NCBI RefSeq assembly: GCF_011064845.1
Contig: NZ_CP049015.1
Location: 868,001 to 932,000 of the forward strand
Direction: 5' to 3'
DNA length: 64,000 nt
DNA from: Citrobacter freundii ATCC 8090 = MTCC 1658 = NBRC 12681
GTDB lineage: Bacteria; Pseudomonadota; Gammaproteobacteria; Enterobacterales; Enterobacteriaceae
The notes below the pieces were generated by a model. It worked only from the letters and a program-made list of their open reading frames with translations. It did no database searches and was not told the DNA's origin. Every line of letters starts with the position of its first letter. Position 1 is the first letter of the stretch. Both the position numbers and the translations under genes were made by a program. Shown one piece after another: positions 1-9,305 of the stretch.

Positions 1-76
1 ACATCACGCCTGAGGCGGCAAACAGCCCGACACTGCACAAAAGGACAAGCAGATGTGGCTTAAGGGGCAACTTCAT
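1..76 (-). CDS. yacH: YacH, N-terminal fragment (partial at window edge)
   Basis: Only the first 25 codons lie in the window, read on the minus strand from an ATG at 74-76 with a GGAG ribosome-binding site about seven bases upstream. The visible peptide begins MKLPLKPHLLVLLCS and continues into a hydrophobic stretch, which looks like a signal peptide or membrane anchor and resembles the start of E. coli YacH. Its position, divergent from acnB, is the same as in E. coli. YacH has no established function. The rest of the gene is outside the window, so intactness cannot be judged. Confidence 0.75.
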   Translation of the reverse strand, partial: MKLPLKPHLLVLLCSVGLFAASGVM

Positions 77-524
77 AAAATGACTCCAACGAGACAAGCG
101 CTGTGCCGTGAGGCGTTCCTGTTGCCGCGAGTATTATTCACCCGTGTTAGACAGTTTTGACTTTTATTGGGGATTCACCCGGTAGGTCCGGAAAAAGAGT
201 GTGAGGATTTATTACACAATTATATCTGATGGCTGAAAAGTCGCTGGAAAATCCAGCATCTCGCGCTTGAAAATCAACCGTTTCAGGGTGGTTTTAGGTA
301 GCCTGAATTGCGTTCCTCCTTGCCGCTACACCATTCTTAACGATTCAGCCAATTTTTTATGTTGCTTTTTTGTAAACGGATTAACACTTAATGAAAATCC
401 TGTTATTGTGCCTTATGCGGTACCGGGCATTTACCCTACTAACTACTGTCTCACAGGAGCGTGAAGAGAATCGCCCATCTACAAAAGCGCCGCATTATGA
501 CAATGAGAGCGAGGAGATATCGTC
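77..524. promoter_or_regulatory. yacH-acnB intergenic region
   Basis: This 448-base gap lies between the divergent yacH and acnB starts. It should hold both promoters; in E. coli acnB is controlled by CRP, ArcA, Fis and Cra, which is family knowledge and not read here. I could not pick a convincing -35/-10 pair or a clear CRP palindrome. The acnB ribosome-binding site GAGGAG is at 511-516. A 65-codon reading frame within the gap has no recognisable product. Confidence 0.5.
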
Positions 525-3122
525 GTGCTAGAAGAATACCGTAAGCACGTAGCTGAGCGTGCTGCCCAGGGGATTGTGCCAAAACCTTTAGACGCAACCC
601 AAATGGCCGCACTTGTCGAGCTGCTGAAGACCCCGCCTGTGGGCGAAGAAGAATTCCTGTTAGACCTGTTGATCAACCGTGTTCCTCCTGGCGTAGATGA
701 AGCCGCTTATGTTAAAGCTGGTTTTCTCGCTGCCGTCGCGAAAGGCGACACCACCTCCCCGCTGGTTACTCCAGAAAAAGCCATTGAACTGCTGGGCACC
801 ATGCAGGGTGGTTACAACATTCATCCGCTGATCGACGCGCTGGATGACGCCAAACTGGCACCGATTGCCGCCAAAGCGCTCTCTTCAACGCTGCTGATGT
901 TCGATAACTTCTACGATGTGGAAGAAAAAGCCAAAGCGGGCAACGAATATGCGAAGCAGGTAATGCAATCCTGGGCCGATGCCGAATGGTTCCTGAACCG
1001 TCCGGCTCTGGCTGAAAAAATCACCGTTACCGTCTTTAAAGTGACCGGTGAAACCAACACCGATGACCTTTCTCCGGCACCGGACGCATGGTCCCGCCCA
1101 GATATCCCGCTGCACGCGCTGGCGATGCTGAAAAACGCCCGTGAAGGTATCGAACCGGATCAGCCGGGCGTAGTTGGCCCGATCAAACAGATCGAAGAAT
1201 TGCAGAAAAAAGGTTACCCGCTGGCTTATGTGGGTGATGTTGTCGGTACCGGTTCTTCGCGTAAATCCGCGACCAACTCCGTGCTGTGGTTCATGGGTGA
1301 CGACATTCCTCATGTGCCGAACAAGCGCGGCGGCGGCCTGTGCCTCGGCGGCAAAATTGCACCTATCTTCTTCAACACCATGGAAGATGCGGGCGCACTG
1401 CCGATTGAAGTGGACGTGTCGAACATGAACATGGGCGACGTGATTGACGTTTACCCGTTCAAAGGCGAAGTACGCAACCACGAAACAGGCGAACTGCTGG
1501 CCAGCTTTGAGCTGAAAACCGATGTCCTGATCGACGAAGTACGTGCCGGTGGTCGTATTCCGTTGATCATCGGTCGTGGCCTGACCACCAAAGCGCGCGA
1601 AGCGCTGGGTCTGCCGCACTCAGACGTCTTCCGTCAGGCGAAAGACGTGGCGGAAAGCAGCCGTGGCTTCTCCCTGGCACAGAAAATGGTTGGCCGCGCC
1701 TGCGGCGTGAAAGGTATCCGTCCGGGCGCGTACTGCGAACCGAAGATGACCTCCGTGGGATCTCAGGATACCACCGGTCCAATGACCCGTGACGAACTGA
1801 AAGACCTGGCGTGCCTGGGCTTCTCAGCTGACCTGGTGATGCAGTCCTTCTGTCACACCGCTGCCTATCCGAAGCCGGTTGACGTGACCACGCACCACAC
1901 GCTGCCAGACTTCATCATGAACCGTGGTGGTGTTTCCCTGCGTCCGGGCGATGGTGTTATCCACTCCTGGCTGAACCGTATGCTGCTGCCGGATACCGTA
2001 GGTACCGGTGGTGACTCCCATACCCGTTTCCCTATCGGGATCTCCTTCCCGGCAGGTTCTGGTTTGGTGGCGTTTGCTGCAGCGACCGGCGTGATGCCGC
2101 TGGATATGCCGGAATCGGTACTGGTGCGCTTCAAAGGTAAAATGCAGCCGGGTATCACTCTGCGTGACCTGGTTCACGCCATTCCGCTGTACGCGATCAA
2201 ACAGGGTCTACTGACCGTTGAGAAGAAAGGTAAGAAGAACATCTTCTCTGGCCGCATCCTTGAAATCGAAGGTCTGCCGGATCTCAAAGTGGAGCAGGCG
2301 TTCGAACTGACCGATGCTTCCGCAGAGCGTTCTGCTGCGGGCTGTACCATCAAGCTGAACAAAGAGCCGATCATTGAGTATCTGAACTCTAACATCGTTC
2401 TGCTGAAGTGGATGATCGCGGAAGGCTACGGCGACCGTCGTACGCTGGAACGTCGTGTGCAGGGCATGGAAAAATGGCTGGCGGATCCGCAGTTGCTGGA
2501 AGCCGACGCTGACGCAGAATACGCGGCGGTGATCGACATTGACCTGGCTGACATCAAAGAACCAATCTTGTGTGCACCGAACGATCCGGACGACGCGCGT
2601 CTGCTGTCTGACGTACAGGGTGAGAAGATCGACGAAGTGTTCATCGGCTCCTGCATGACTAACATCGGCCACTTCCGTGCCGCAGGTAAGCTGCTGGATG
2701 CGCACAAAGGCCAACTGCCGACACGTCTGTGGGTGGCTCCGCCAACCCGTATGGATGCGGCACAGCTGACCGAAGAAGGTTATTACAGCGTGTTCGGTAA
2801 GAGCGGTGCGCGTATCGAAATCCCAGGCTGCTCTCTGTGCATGGGTAACCAGGCGCGTGTCGCCGACGGCGCAACGGTGGTCTCGACCTCTACTCGTAAC
2901 TTCCCGAACCGTTTAGGTACCGGGGCAAACGTCTACCTGGCTTCTGCGGAGCTGGCGGCGGTTGCGGCGCTGATTGGCAAACTGCCGACGGCGGAAGAGT
3001 ACCAGACCTATGTGGCGCAGGTGGATAAAACTGCCGTGGATACTTACCGTTATCTGAACTTCGACCAGCTGTCTCAGTATACGGAGAAAGCCGATGGTGT
3101 GATTTTCCAGACCGCGGTGTAA
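525..3122 (+). CDS. acnB: Aconitate hydratase B
   Basis: This is the main TCA-cycle aconitase, a cytoplasmic [4Fe-4S] enzyme that isomerises citrate to isocitrate and also handles 2-methyl-cis-aconitate. The protein is 865 residues, the expected length for AcnB, and begins with a GTG codon placed seven to eight bases after GAGGAG. AcnB domain order is clear: an N-terminal HEAT-like domain 5, the swivelling domain 4, then catalytic domains 1-3. The cluster cysteines are visible in GSCMTN and in CSLCMGN near residue 770. Apo-AcnB binds mRNAs in E. coli as an iron/oxidative-stress sensor; this is family knowledge. It is followed by its own terminator and appears monocistronic. Confidence 0.97.
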   Translation: MLEEYRKHVAERAAQGIVPKPLDATQMAALVELLKTPPVGEEEFLLDLLINRVPPGVDEAAYVKAGFLAAVAKGDTTSPLVTPEKAIELLGTMQGGYNIHPLIDALDDAKLAPIAAKALSSTLLMFDNFYDVEEKAKAGNEYAKQVMQSWADAEWFLNRPALAEKITVTVFKVTGETNTDDLSPAPDAWSRPDIPLHALAMLKNAREGIEPDQPGVVGPIKQIEELQKKGYPLAYVGDVVGTGSSRKSATNSVLWFMGDDIPHVPNKRGGGLCLGGKIAPIFFNTMEDAGALPIEVDVSNMNMGDVIDVYPFKGEVRNHETGELLASFELKTDVLIDEVRAGGRIPLIIGRGLTTKAREALGLPHSDVFRQAKDVAESSRGFSLAQKMVGRACGVKGIRPGAYCEPKMTSVGSQDTTGPMTRDELKDLACLGFSADLVMQSFCHTAAYPKPVDVTTHHTLPDFIMNRGGVSLRPGDGVIHSWLNRMLLPDTVGTGGDSHTRFPIGISFPAGSGLVAFAAATGVMPLDMPESVLVRFKGKMQPGITLRDLVHAIPLYAIKQGLLTVEKKGKKNIFSGRILEIEGLPDLKVEQAFELTDASAERSAAGCTIKLNKEPIIEYLNSNIVLLKWMIAEGYGDRRTLERRVQGMEKWLADPQLLEADADAEYAAVIDIDLADIKEPILCAPNDPDDARLLSDVQGEKIDEVFIGSCMTNIGHFRAAGKLLDAHKGQLPTRLWVAPPTRMDAAQLTEEGYYSVFGKSGARIEIPGCSLCMGNQARVADGATVVSTSTRNFPNRLGTGANVYLASAELAAVAALIGKLPTAEEYQTYVAQVDKTAVDTYRYLNFDQLSQYTEKADGVIFQTAV

Positions 3123-3153
3123 TGCGCTAACGCGTTTTGTGTAAAAACACATC

Positions 3154-3190
3154 AATGCCCGAAGAAGTCTGCTTCTCCGGGCATTTTTAT
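3154..3190 (+). terminator. acnB Rho-independent terminator
   Basis: A stem AATGCCCG/CGGGCATT, extended inward by AGAAG pairing with CTTCT, is followed by a run of T. It starts about 30 bases after the acnB stop codon. Confidence 0.85.
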
Positions 3191-3296
3191 TTCTATTCCT
3201 TATACCCACTACGCTTTTTTTCTGCCGCGCTGCTGCGATAATTACAGCAAGGCGCGATGCGGTATTGGCGCATTGCCGGGAGTAGAGGAAGACATT

Positions 3297-3659
3297 ATGG
3301 ATTACGAATTTCTGCGCGATATTACCGGGGTGGTAAAAGTGCGTATGTCCATGGGCCACGAGGTGGTGGGGCACTGGTTTAATGAAGAAGTGAAAGAAAA
3401 CCTGGCCTTACTTGATGAAGTGGAGCAGGCGGCGCGTGCGGTTAAGGGCAGTGAGCGCTCCTGGCAGCGAGCAGGGCATGAATACACGCTCTGGCTGGAT
3501 GGCGAAGAAGTGATGGTTCGCGCTAATCAGTTGGAGTTCTCTGGAGATGAGATGGAAGAGGGGATGAGCTATTACGACGAAGAAAGTTTTTCGCTTTGTG
3601 GTGTAGAGGACTTTCTTCAGGTTGTGGCGGCATACCGCGAATTTGTGCAACAGCGTTAA
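3297..3659 (+). CDS. yacL: YacL family protein (UPF0231)
   Basis: A 120-residue acidic protein that matches E. coli YacL nearly end to end (it begins [11 protein letters not shown]). The function is not established. The start at 3297 is preceded by AGAGGAA and gives the family length; an in-frame upstream extension to 3273 lacks a good ribosome-binding site. No signal peptide or membrane segment is visible, so it is probably cytoplasmic. It sits directly after acnB as in E. coli. The next gene here is yacC; in E. coli speD and speE lie between the two. Confidence 0.9.
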   Translation: MDYEFLRDITGVVKVRMSMGHEVVGHWFNEEVKENLALLDEVEQAARAVKGSERSWQRAGHEYTLWLDGEEVMVRANQLEFSGDEMEEGMSYYDEESFSLCGVEDFLQVVAAYREFVQQR

Positions 3660-3664
3660 TTCAT

Positions 3665-3684
3665 GCGGAGCCAGCGGGCTCCGC
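3665..3684. terminator. Hairpin between convergent yacL and yacC
   Basis: A perfect 8-bp stem GCGGAGCC/GGCTCCGC with loop AGCG lies in the 33-base gap between the two stop codons. There is no strong T-run on either side, so termination is plausible but not certain. It marks the place where speD-speE are found in E. coli. Confidence 0.55.
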
Positions 3685-3692
3685 TATGTCTG

Positions 3693-4040
3693 TTACTTCA
3701 CGTACGCCAGCAGGCTCAGAGAATCACGCGCCAGTGCTTTGCATTTCTTTGCCGTGGGGATGCCGATACCGCTGAGATCGCGGTAGCTGTCTTCACCCAG
3801 CGCTTTCATATTGAAGGTATCGTAATTACTCAGGTCCCACTGGTTTTGCTGGGCAAAAAAGACCAGTGCGCGACGGATCTGCCCATTAGGCAAATTCTGG
3901 TATCCACAGTCATTTTTCAGAAAAACAAAAACTGCCGTTAAATCGGCCATATCTTCGGCTTCGGACTCGCTGAGCGCGTAGCTGTTTGCGCATACGGCCA
4001 TCAGGCTGCCGAACAAAACTGTTCTGAAAAACGTCTTCAT
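3693..4040 (-). CDS. yacC: YacC, PulS/OutS-family pilotin-like protein
   Basis: A 115-residue protein with an N-terminal signal peptide (start MKTFFRTVLF, hydrophobic core, likely cleavage after SYA). The mature part resembles the pilotin family that guides type II secretion secretins to the outer membrane. E. coli YacC is an orphan relative with no proven secretin partner in its neighbourhood, and none is seen here. The start at 4040 matches the E. coli protein; an in-frame extension to 4079 is rejected because it would bury the signal peptide. In E. coli this gene is downstream of speE on the same strand; here speE is absent. Confidence 0.88.
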   Translation of the reverse strand: MKTFFRTVLFGSLMAVCANSYALSESEAEDMADLTAVFVFLKNDCGYQNLPNGQIRRALVFFAQQNQWDLSNYDTFNMKALGEDSYRDLSGIGIPTAKKCKALARDSLSLLAYVK

Positions 4041-4119
4041 TGCTTCTACCACTGCATCACGGAATTTAAACGTTAGCATACTGCGAGCGAAGCGACGACC
4101 TTTATTATTAGCCGTTCAC

Positions 4120-4150
4120 TTGACCTTCCCGTAAGGGGAAGGCTTATGCT
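4120..4150 (+). promoter_or_regulatory. cueO promoter with CueR-type operator
   Basis: A -35 element TTGACC (4120-4125) and a -10 element TATGCT (4145-4150) are separated by 19 bases. The overlong spacer contains an inverted repeat CCTTCCC-N5-GGGAAGG (4124-4142). An overlong spacer filled by a dyad is the hallmark of MerR-family activators, and this sequence closely matches the CueR operators of copA and cueO. Copper(I)-dependent activation of cueO is therefore expected. Confidence 0.9.
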
Positions 4151-4193
4151 TAAAAGATAGCCTGCTTAAGCTGCTGAATATAAGGAAGTGATT

Positions 4194-5813
4194 ATGCAAC
4201 GTCGTGATTTTTTAAAGTACTCCGTGGCGCTGGGCGTAGCGTCAGCGTTACCTCTGTGGAGCCGGAGCGTATTTGCCGCCGACCGTCCCGCCTTACCCAT
4301 TCCTGATCTGTTAACCGCCGATGCTTCGAATCGCATCCAACTGATCGTGCAAGCCGGGCAGTCAAACTTTGCCGGTAAGACGGCCACGACCTGGGGATAT
4401 AACGGCAATCTGCTCGGACCGGCGGTCAAGCTGAACAAAGGGCAATCGGTGAACGTGGATATCCATAACCAGCTTGCCGAAGAGACGACGTTGCACTGGC
4501 ACGGGCTGGAAATCCCTGGTGAAGTCGACGGTGGGCCGCAAGGCATAATCCCGGCGGGCGGGAAACGTTCAGTGACCTTCACGCCGGATCAGCGCGCGGC
4601 AACCTGCTGGTTCCACCCTCATCAGCATGGAAAGACCGGTCATCAGGTAGCGATGGGGCTGGCCGGACTGGTGCTGATTGAAGACGAAGAGATTCGCAAG
4701 CTGATGCTGCCTAAGCAGTGGGGAATTGATGATGTGCCGGTAATTATTCAGGACAAACAGTTCTCTGCTGATGGGCAGGTTGATTATCAACTGGACATCA
4801 TGACCGCCGCAGTCGGCTGGTTTGGCGATACGCTGCTGACCAATGGGGCGATTTATCCTCAGCATGCCGCACCGCGCGGCTGGCTGCGCCTGCGTCTGTT
4901 GAATGGTTGTAACGCGCGCTCGCTGAACATTGCGGCCAGCGACAATCGTCCTTTGTACGTCATTGCCAGCGACGGTGGACTGTTGGCGGAACCGGTAAAA
5001 GTGACCGAGCTTCCTATGCTGATGGGCGAGCGCTTTGAAGTGCTGGTGGATGTCAGTGACGGCAAAGCTTTTGATCTGGTCACTCTGCCGGTCAGCCAGA
5101 TGGGGATGGCAATTGCGCCATTTGATAAGCCGCACCCGGTGATGCGCGTTCAGCCGCTGCTGATTACCGCTTCCGGCACGCTGCCGGATACGCTGACATC
5201 CATGCCATCGCTGCCGTCACTGGAAGGTCTGACGGTGCGCAAGCTGCAGCTGTCGATGGATCCGATGCTCGATATGATGGGCATGCAAATGCTGATGAAG
5301 AAATTCGGCGGTCAGGCCATGGCGGGTATGGATCATGGAAAGATGATGGGCCATATGAATAATGACAATATGGACCACGGCAATATGAATCATGGCAATA
5401 TGAACCATGGTGAGATGGGGAATATGCAGCATGGCAACATGGGCAACATGAAGCATGGCGGATCGTTTGATTTCCATAATGCCAACCGGATTAATGGTCA
5501 GGCGTTTGATATGAATAAACCGATGTTTGCCGCGGCAAAAGGGCAGCATGAACGCTGGGTGATTTCCGGTCAGGGCGACATGATGCTGCATCCGTTCCAC
5601 ATTCACGGCACGCAGTTCCGCATTCTGTCTGAGAATGGCAAAGCGCCTGCGGCACACCGTGCGGGATGGAAGGACACGGTGCGGGTAGAAGGCGGCGTGA
5701 GCGAGGTATTGGTTAAGTTTGACCATGACGCGCCAAAAGAGCATGCCTATATGGCGCACTGCCATCTGTTAGAGCATGAAGATACCGGGATGATGCTCGG
5801 CTTCACCGTCTAA
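4194..5813 (+). CDS. cueO: Multicopper oxidase CueO
   Basis: A periplasmic cuprous oxidase for copper tolerance, 539 residues. The N-terminus MQRRDFLK and following hydrophobic stretch form a Tat signal peptide, expected because the enzyme folds with copper in the cytoplasm. All four copper-binding segments are visible: [22 protein letters not shown] and [14 protein letters not shown]. The protein is about 23 residues longer than the 516-residue E. coli enzyme. The excess lies in the Met/His-rich insert that covers the type 1 copper site, built here from NMxHG-like repeats. Salmonella CueO is similarly long by recollection. The start at 4194 begins the Tat motif; an in-frame codon two residues earlier is not favoured. 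Confidence 0.97.
   Translation: MQRRDFLKYSVALGVASALPLWSRSVFAADRPALPIPDLLTADASNRIQLIVQAGQSNFAGKTATTWGYNGNLLGPAVKLNKGQSVNVDIHNQLAEETTLHWHGLEIPGEVDGGPQGIIPAGGKRSVTFTPDQRAATCWFHPHQHGKTGHQVAMGLAGLVLIEDEEIRKLMLPKQWGIDDVPVIIQDKQFSADGQVDYQLDIMTAAVGWFGDTLLTNGAIYPQHAAPRGWLRLRLLNGCNARSLNIAASDNRPLYVIASDGGLLAEPVKVTELPMLMGERFEVLVDVSDGKAFDLVTLPVSQMGMAIAPFDKPHPVMRVQPLLITASGTLPDTLTSMPSLPSLEGLTVRKLQLSMDPMLDMMGMQMLMKKFGGQAMAGMDHGKMMGHMNNDNMDHGNMNHGNMNHGEMGNMQHGNMGNMKHGGSFDFHNANRINGQAFDMNKPMFAAAKGQHERWVISGQGDMMLHPFHIHGTQFRILSENGKAPAAHRAGWKDTVRVEGGVSEVLVKFDHDAPKEHAYMAHCHLLEHEDTGMMLGFTV
5367..5459 (+). repeat. Degenerate tandem repeat in the CueO Met-rich segment
   Basis: Three consecutive 15-base units (5367-5381, 5382-5396, 5397-5411) encode [15 protein letters not shown]. 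Two 24-base units (5412-5435, 5436-5459) follow and encode EMGNMQHG and NMGNMKHG. All units are in frame and Met/His-rich, fitting soft-metal binding. Confidence 0.85.
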
Positions 5814-5826
5814 AAAAATCGCGCTG

Positions 5827-5872
5827 TGCTTATCCGGCCTACAGAAATCTCTCGTAAGCCGGATGAGACACA
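5827..5872. repeat. REP-like inverted pair downstream of cueO
   Basis: TTATCCGGCCTAC and GTAAGCCGGATGAG form an inverted REP-type pair in the gap after cueO. It may stabilise or end the cueO transcript. Confidence 0.6.
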
Positions 5873-5931
5873 GTCTCTTTACAGCGTTTCATCGCACGAC
5901 TCCCTCCTCCTGCTAATTCTGCTATTGCACA

Positions 5932-5958
5932 TAAAGTAATCGCCTTTAGAGCCGATAA
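5932..5958 (+). promoter_or_regulatory. Sigma-28 (FliA) promoter for the chemoreceptor gene
   Basis: TAAAGTAA (5932-5939) and GCCGATAA (5951-5958) are separated by exactly 11 bases. This matches the flagellar class 3 consensus TAAAGTTT-N11-GCCGATAA in all but two positions. It lies 39 bases before the chemoreceptor start codon, so the gene is probably expressed with flagella and the chemotaxis machinery. Confidence 0.92.
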
Positions 5959-5997
5959 TCATTGGGTACCCAATGTGAGTTCAATGGATGAAATACT

Positions 5998-7653
5998 ATG
6001 ATTAAAAATGTGCGCGTTATTACCGGCATTCTTCTGGTTCTCGCCATTTTCTGTTTGCTACAGGCCGTGACAGGAAGTTTTTTTTATTCTGCAGTAAACA
6101 ATGATCGCCATAATTTCCAGAACTCAGGCACCCTGAATGCCCAACAGGAAAATCTGAGTGATAGCGTCAATACGCTGATTAAAACCCGGGTAACGGTAAC
6201 CCGCGTAGCAATTCGTTTCTTAAAGAACCAACGCGATCCGGCCTCACTGGCGGCAATTGATACTTTGCTAAAAACGGCGAGTGAGTCGATGAAGAAGGCT
6301 GAAGGATACTTCGCGCATTATCAGTCATTGCCGCAGGTGTCGGGGCAGAATCCGCAAATTGCATCTGAAATGGAAAAACAGTATCGGCAGATGCACGACG
6401 TGATGGCGTTATCGATAGAGTATCTGCGCGCGAATAACTATCAGGCCTATGGCGATCTTGATGCTCAGAAGGCGCAAGATGAAATGGAAGCCAGCTATGA
6501 CCAGTGGCGTAACGAAAATAACGCGTTGCTTCAGCACGCGGCGGCGGAGAATCAGCACAGCTTTACCCGCATGCAATGGACATTAGGGGCAATTGTCGTC
6601 GCTGTGCTCATCGTTCTGGGCATGATCTGGAGTGGGTTGCAGCATATGCTGCTTAAACCCCTGGCGCAGATTATGGAGCATATTCGCATTATTACCCGTG
6701 GTGATTTGACCCATCAACTCGACGTCCAGGGACGTAATGAAATGGGGCGTTTGGCGACGGGGTTAGATGAAATGCGACAGTCGCTGATTTCGACAGTCAC
6801 GTCGGTGCGTAACAGCTCAGAAACGATTCATAGCGGTGCAGCGGAAATCTCGTCAGGTAACAACGATCTGTCTTCGCGTACCGAACAGCAGGCTGCTTCA
6901 CTTGAAGAGACTGCCGCCAGCATGGAACAGCTTACTGCAACCGTGAAGCAAAATACGGACAATGCGAAACAGGCGACTCAACTGGCTAAGAATGCGTCTG
7001 ATACTGCCGCGCGTGGTGGACGGGTTGTTGATACTGTCGTGCACACGATGAGTGAAATTGCCGGTAGTTCACAGCAAATTGCGCAGATCACCAGCGTCAT
7101 CGACAGTATTGCTTTCCAGACCAATATCCTGGCGCTCAACGCGGCGGTTGAGGCAGCCAGAGCAGGAGAGCAGGGACGAGGATTTGCTGTTGTAGCGGGT
7201 GAAGTCCGTACTCTGGCAAGCCGTAGCGCTCAGGCAGCCAAAGAGATCAAAGCGTTGATTGATAACTCAACTCACAGCGTGGGGATGGGATCTCAGCAGG
7301 TGTCGGACGCGGGTAAAACGATGAAAGAGATTGTCGCTGCGGTCACCCGCGTGACGGACATCATGGGGGAAATCGCTTCAGCCTCAGAGGAACAGAGTCG
7401 GGGGATTGAGCAGGTGAGTCTCGCGGTCTCGCAGATGGACAGTGTTACACAACAAAACGCCGCGCTGGTAGAAGAGTCTGCCGCCGCCGCCGCTTCGTTG
7501 GAACAACAAGCTGAACAGTTACGCCTGGCCGTGGCAGCATTTCGCATCACTCGCGATACCTCCAACAGTGAGCATCGGAAACCGCCTAAGGATGCTCCAC
7601 AAGCAACCTCTGCGGGGAGTACGACACAAGACCCGCATTGGGAAACGTTTTAG
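5998..7653 (+). CDS. Methyl-accepting chemotaxis protein (Tsr/Tar type)
   Basis: A 551-residue inner-membrane chemoreceptor: TM1 (about residues 8-29), a periplasmic four-helix ligand domain (30-193), TM2 (194-215), HAMP (about 216-268) and a long cytoplasmic methylation/signalling coiled coil. The hairpin tip [19 protein letters not shown] is intact for CheA/CheW contact. Arg64, Arg69 and Arg73 align with the arginines by which Tsr and Tar hold the amino-acid carboxylate. Residue 68 is Thr, where Tsr has Asn and Tar has Ser, so an amino-acid-like ligand of different specificity is a reasonable inference. The C-terminus HWETF is a variant of the NWETF pentapeptide that tethers CheR/CheB, so it should be a high-abundance-type receptor. 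It occupies the place of gcd in E. coli. Confidence 0.93.
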   Translation: MIKNVRVITGILLVLAIFCLLQAVTGSFFYSAVNNDRHNFQNSGTLNAQQENLSDSVNTLIKTRVTVTRVAIRFLKNQRDPASLAAIDTLLKTASESMKKAEGYFAHYQSLPQVSGQNPQIASEMEKQYRQMHDVMALSIEYLRANNYQAYGDLDAQKAQDEMEASYDQWRNENNALLQHAAAENQHSFTRMQWTLGAIVVAVLIVLGMIWSGLQHMLLKPLAQIMEHIRIITRGDLTHQLDVQGRNEMGRLATGLDEMRQSLISTVTSVRNSSETIHSGAAEISSGNNDLSSRTEQQAASLEETAASMEQLTATVKQNTDNAKQATQLAKNASDTAARGGRVVDTVVHTMSEIAGSSQQIAQITSVIDSIAFQTNILALNAAVEAARAGEQGRGFAVVAGEVRTLASRSAQAAKEIKALIDNSTHSVGMGSQQVSDAGKTMKEIVAAVTRVTDIMGEIASASEEQSRGIEQVSLAVSQMDSVTQQNAALVEESAAAAASLEQQAEQLRLAVAAFRITRDTSNSEHRKPPKDAPQATSAGSTTQDPHWETF

Positions 7654-7904
7654 CCACATGCTGTCGTGCGAACCAGGTTTTGCTTAATAAGCATACAAAA
7701 AACGACGCAAACGGGTTCTCCTGTGAACTATCAGAGGAACCCGCTCTCTTTACTGGTATACTTCATCAACTGAATTGTTTGTATGCTGTCGCAAGTTTTG
7801 TGGTTAGAGCGGGTCGCCGTCTGTCAGTCGGTGTATCAACGTAAGCGCTTTCTTTCGATCTGCATGATGTGTCAACTGATAAAAATCAGTGAGTTATAGG
7901 GTTT

Positions 7905-8441
7905 ATGAAACATACTGTTGAAGTGATGATCCCGGAAGCGGAGATCAAAGCGCGTATTGCTGAACTGGGGCGCCAGATTAACGAACGTTACAAAGACAGC
8001 GGCAGCGATATGGTGCTGGTTGGTCTGTTACGTGGCTCATTTATGTTTATGGCGGATCTGTGCCGTGAAGTGCATGTCTCCCACGAAGTCGATTTCATGA
8101 CGGCATCCAGCTATGGCAGCGGAATGTCTACTACGCGTGATGTTAAAATCCTGAAAGACCTGGATGAAGACATTCGTGGCAAAGACGTGCTGATTGTCGA
8201 AGACATCATCGACTCCGGCAATACGCTGTCCAAAGTGCGTGAAATTCTGAGCCTGCGCGAGCCGAAATCCCTGGCTATCTGCACGCTGTTGGACAAACCT
8301 TCTCGTCGTGAAGTGAATGTTCCGGTCGAGTTTATCGGATTCTCTATTCCAGATGAGTTTGTGGTCGGTTACGGCATTGACTATGCCCAGCGTTATCGCC
8401 ATCTGCCGTATGTTGGCAAAGTGGTGCTGCTGGACGAGTAA
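7905..8441 (+). CDS. hpt: Hypoxanthine phosphoribosyltransferase
   Basis: A purine-salvage enzyme making IMP from hypoxanthine and PRPP, cytoplasmic. The 178-residue length equals the E. coli enzyme and identity is very high. The PRPP-binding loop EDIIDSGNT is at residues 99-107 and the flexible-loop segment [10 protein letters not shown] at 68-77. The gene is convergent with can across a REP-containing gap. The upstream gap of about 250 bases to the chemoreceptor should hold its own promoter; an imperfect hairpin at about 7708-7743 could end the chemoreceptor transcript. Confidence 0.97.
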   Translation: MKHTVEVMIPEAEIKARIAELGRQINERYKDSGSDMVLVGLLRGSFMFMADLCREVHVSHEVDFMTASSYGSGMSTTRDVKILKDLDEDIRGKDVLIVEDIIDSGNTLSKVREILSLREPKSLAICTLLDKPSRREVNVPVEFIGFSIPDEFVVGYGIDYAQRYRHLPYVGKVVLLDE

Positions 8442-8449
8442 TTGGCGGG

Positions 8450-8528
8450 AGCGCCTGATGGCGCTTCGCTTATCAGACCTACGGCGTAGGTTTGTAGGCC
8501 GGGTAAGGCGTCTCCGCCTCCCGGCAAT
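8450..8528. repeat. BIME (REP pair) between hpt and can
   Basis: Two REP-like arms, CGCCTGATGGCGCTTCGC and GTAGGCCGGGTAAGGCG, lie between the convergent hpt and can genes, followed by a CCTCCCGGCAAT tail. This is a typical location for an enterobacterial BIME. Confidence 0.8.
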
Positions 8529-8534
8529 GTCACA

Positions 8535-9197
8535 TTATTTATGGTTGCTGTGTTTCTGACTCAGGTTAGACAACCCCTGGCGATAGCGCTGCTCCAGCGT
8601 TTCGCGGCTGGTGGCGGTGACGTCGAGATCGCGCAATAGACCGTCATGAATACCGTAAGCCCAGCCGTGAATGGTAACTTTCTGACCGCGCTTCCAGGCT
8701 GAACGCATAATGGTTGAGTGGCCGAGGTTGTAGACCTGCTCCATGACATTCAGTTCGCATAGGGTGTCCATGCGACGTTCCTGCGGCATTTCGCCCAGCA
8801 GTGAGCTGTGTTTGAACCAGATATCGCGGATGTGCAGTAACCAGTTATCAATCAGCCCTTGTTCTTTATTTTCAATCGCCGCCTGGACGCCGCCGCATCC
8901 GTAGTGGCCGCATATAATAATATGTTCCACTTCCAGCACATCCACCGCATACTGAACGACTGAGAGACAGTTCAGGTCAGTGTGAATAACCAGATTGGCA
9001 ACATTGCGGTGAACAAATAATTCGCCCGGTTCAAGACCGGTTAATCGTTCAGCGGGAACGCGGCTATCGGAACATCCAATCCATAGAAAACGCGGATTCT
9101 GTGCATGCGTCAGCGTTTCAAAAAATCCGGGATCCTCTTCTACCAGCATCTTTGACCATAGTGCATTGTTGCTGATGAGTGTATCTATGTCTTTCAT
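8535..9197 (-). CDS. can: Beta-class carbonic anhydrase
   Basis: Interconverts CO2 and bicarbonate, needed for growth in ordinary air. The 220-residue protein starting [10 protein letters not shown] matches E. coli Can. Zinc ligands are visible as Cys42, Asp44, His98 and Cys101 (GCSDSR and CGHYGCGG). An in-frame extension of 20 residues to 9257 is rejected because the shorter start gives the family length. The gene is divergent from yadG. Confidence 0.96.
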   Translation of the reverse strand: MKDIDTLISNNALWSKMLVEEDPGFFETLTHAQNPRFLWIGCSDSRVPAERLTGLEPGELFVHRNVANLVIHTDLNCLSVVQYAVDVLEVEHIIICGHYGCGGVQAAIENKEQGLIDNWLLHIRDIWFKHSSLLGEMPQERRMDTLCELNVMEQVYNLGHSTIMRSAWKRGQKVTIHGWAYGIHDGLLRDLDVTATSRETLEQRYRQGLSNLSQKHSNHK

Positions 9198-9305
9198 GGA
9201 GTTGTACGACCCGAAGCCAGATAAATTCGATGGGCTAATATAGGGTAACTCCAGCATTAATTAAACTATATATAAAATGTCAGAACGTAAGGTAAGTAAA
9301 AAACC

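Noticed and set aside
267..464. 65-codon frame upstream of acnB
   Set aside because: No start context, no recognisable product, and it lies in the expected promoter region.
885..1619. 244-codon frame antisense to acnB
   Set aside because: It lies fully inside a conserved gene, is rich in His/Arg/Gln typical of an antisense shadow and matches no known protein.
5367..5459. Short repeats in cueO as a CRISPR-like array
   Set aside because: Units are 15 and 24 bases, contiguous without spacers and in frame with the coding sequence.
4569..5765. Long antisense frames inside cueO, one with His/Met-rich sequence
   Set aside because: They mirror the Met/His repeat region of cueO; the coding strand is conserved over the whole gene.
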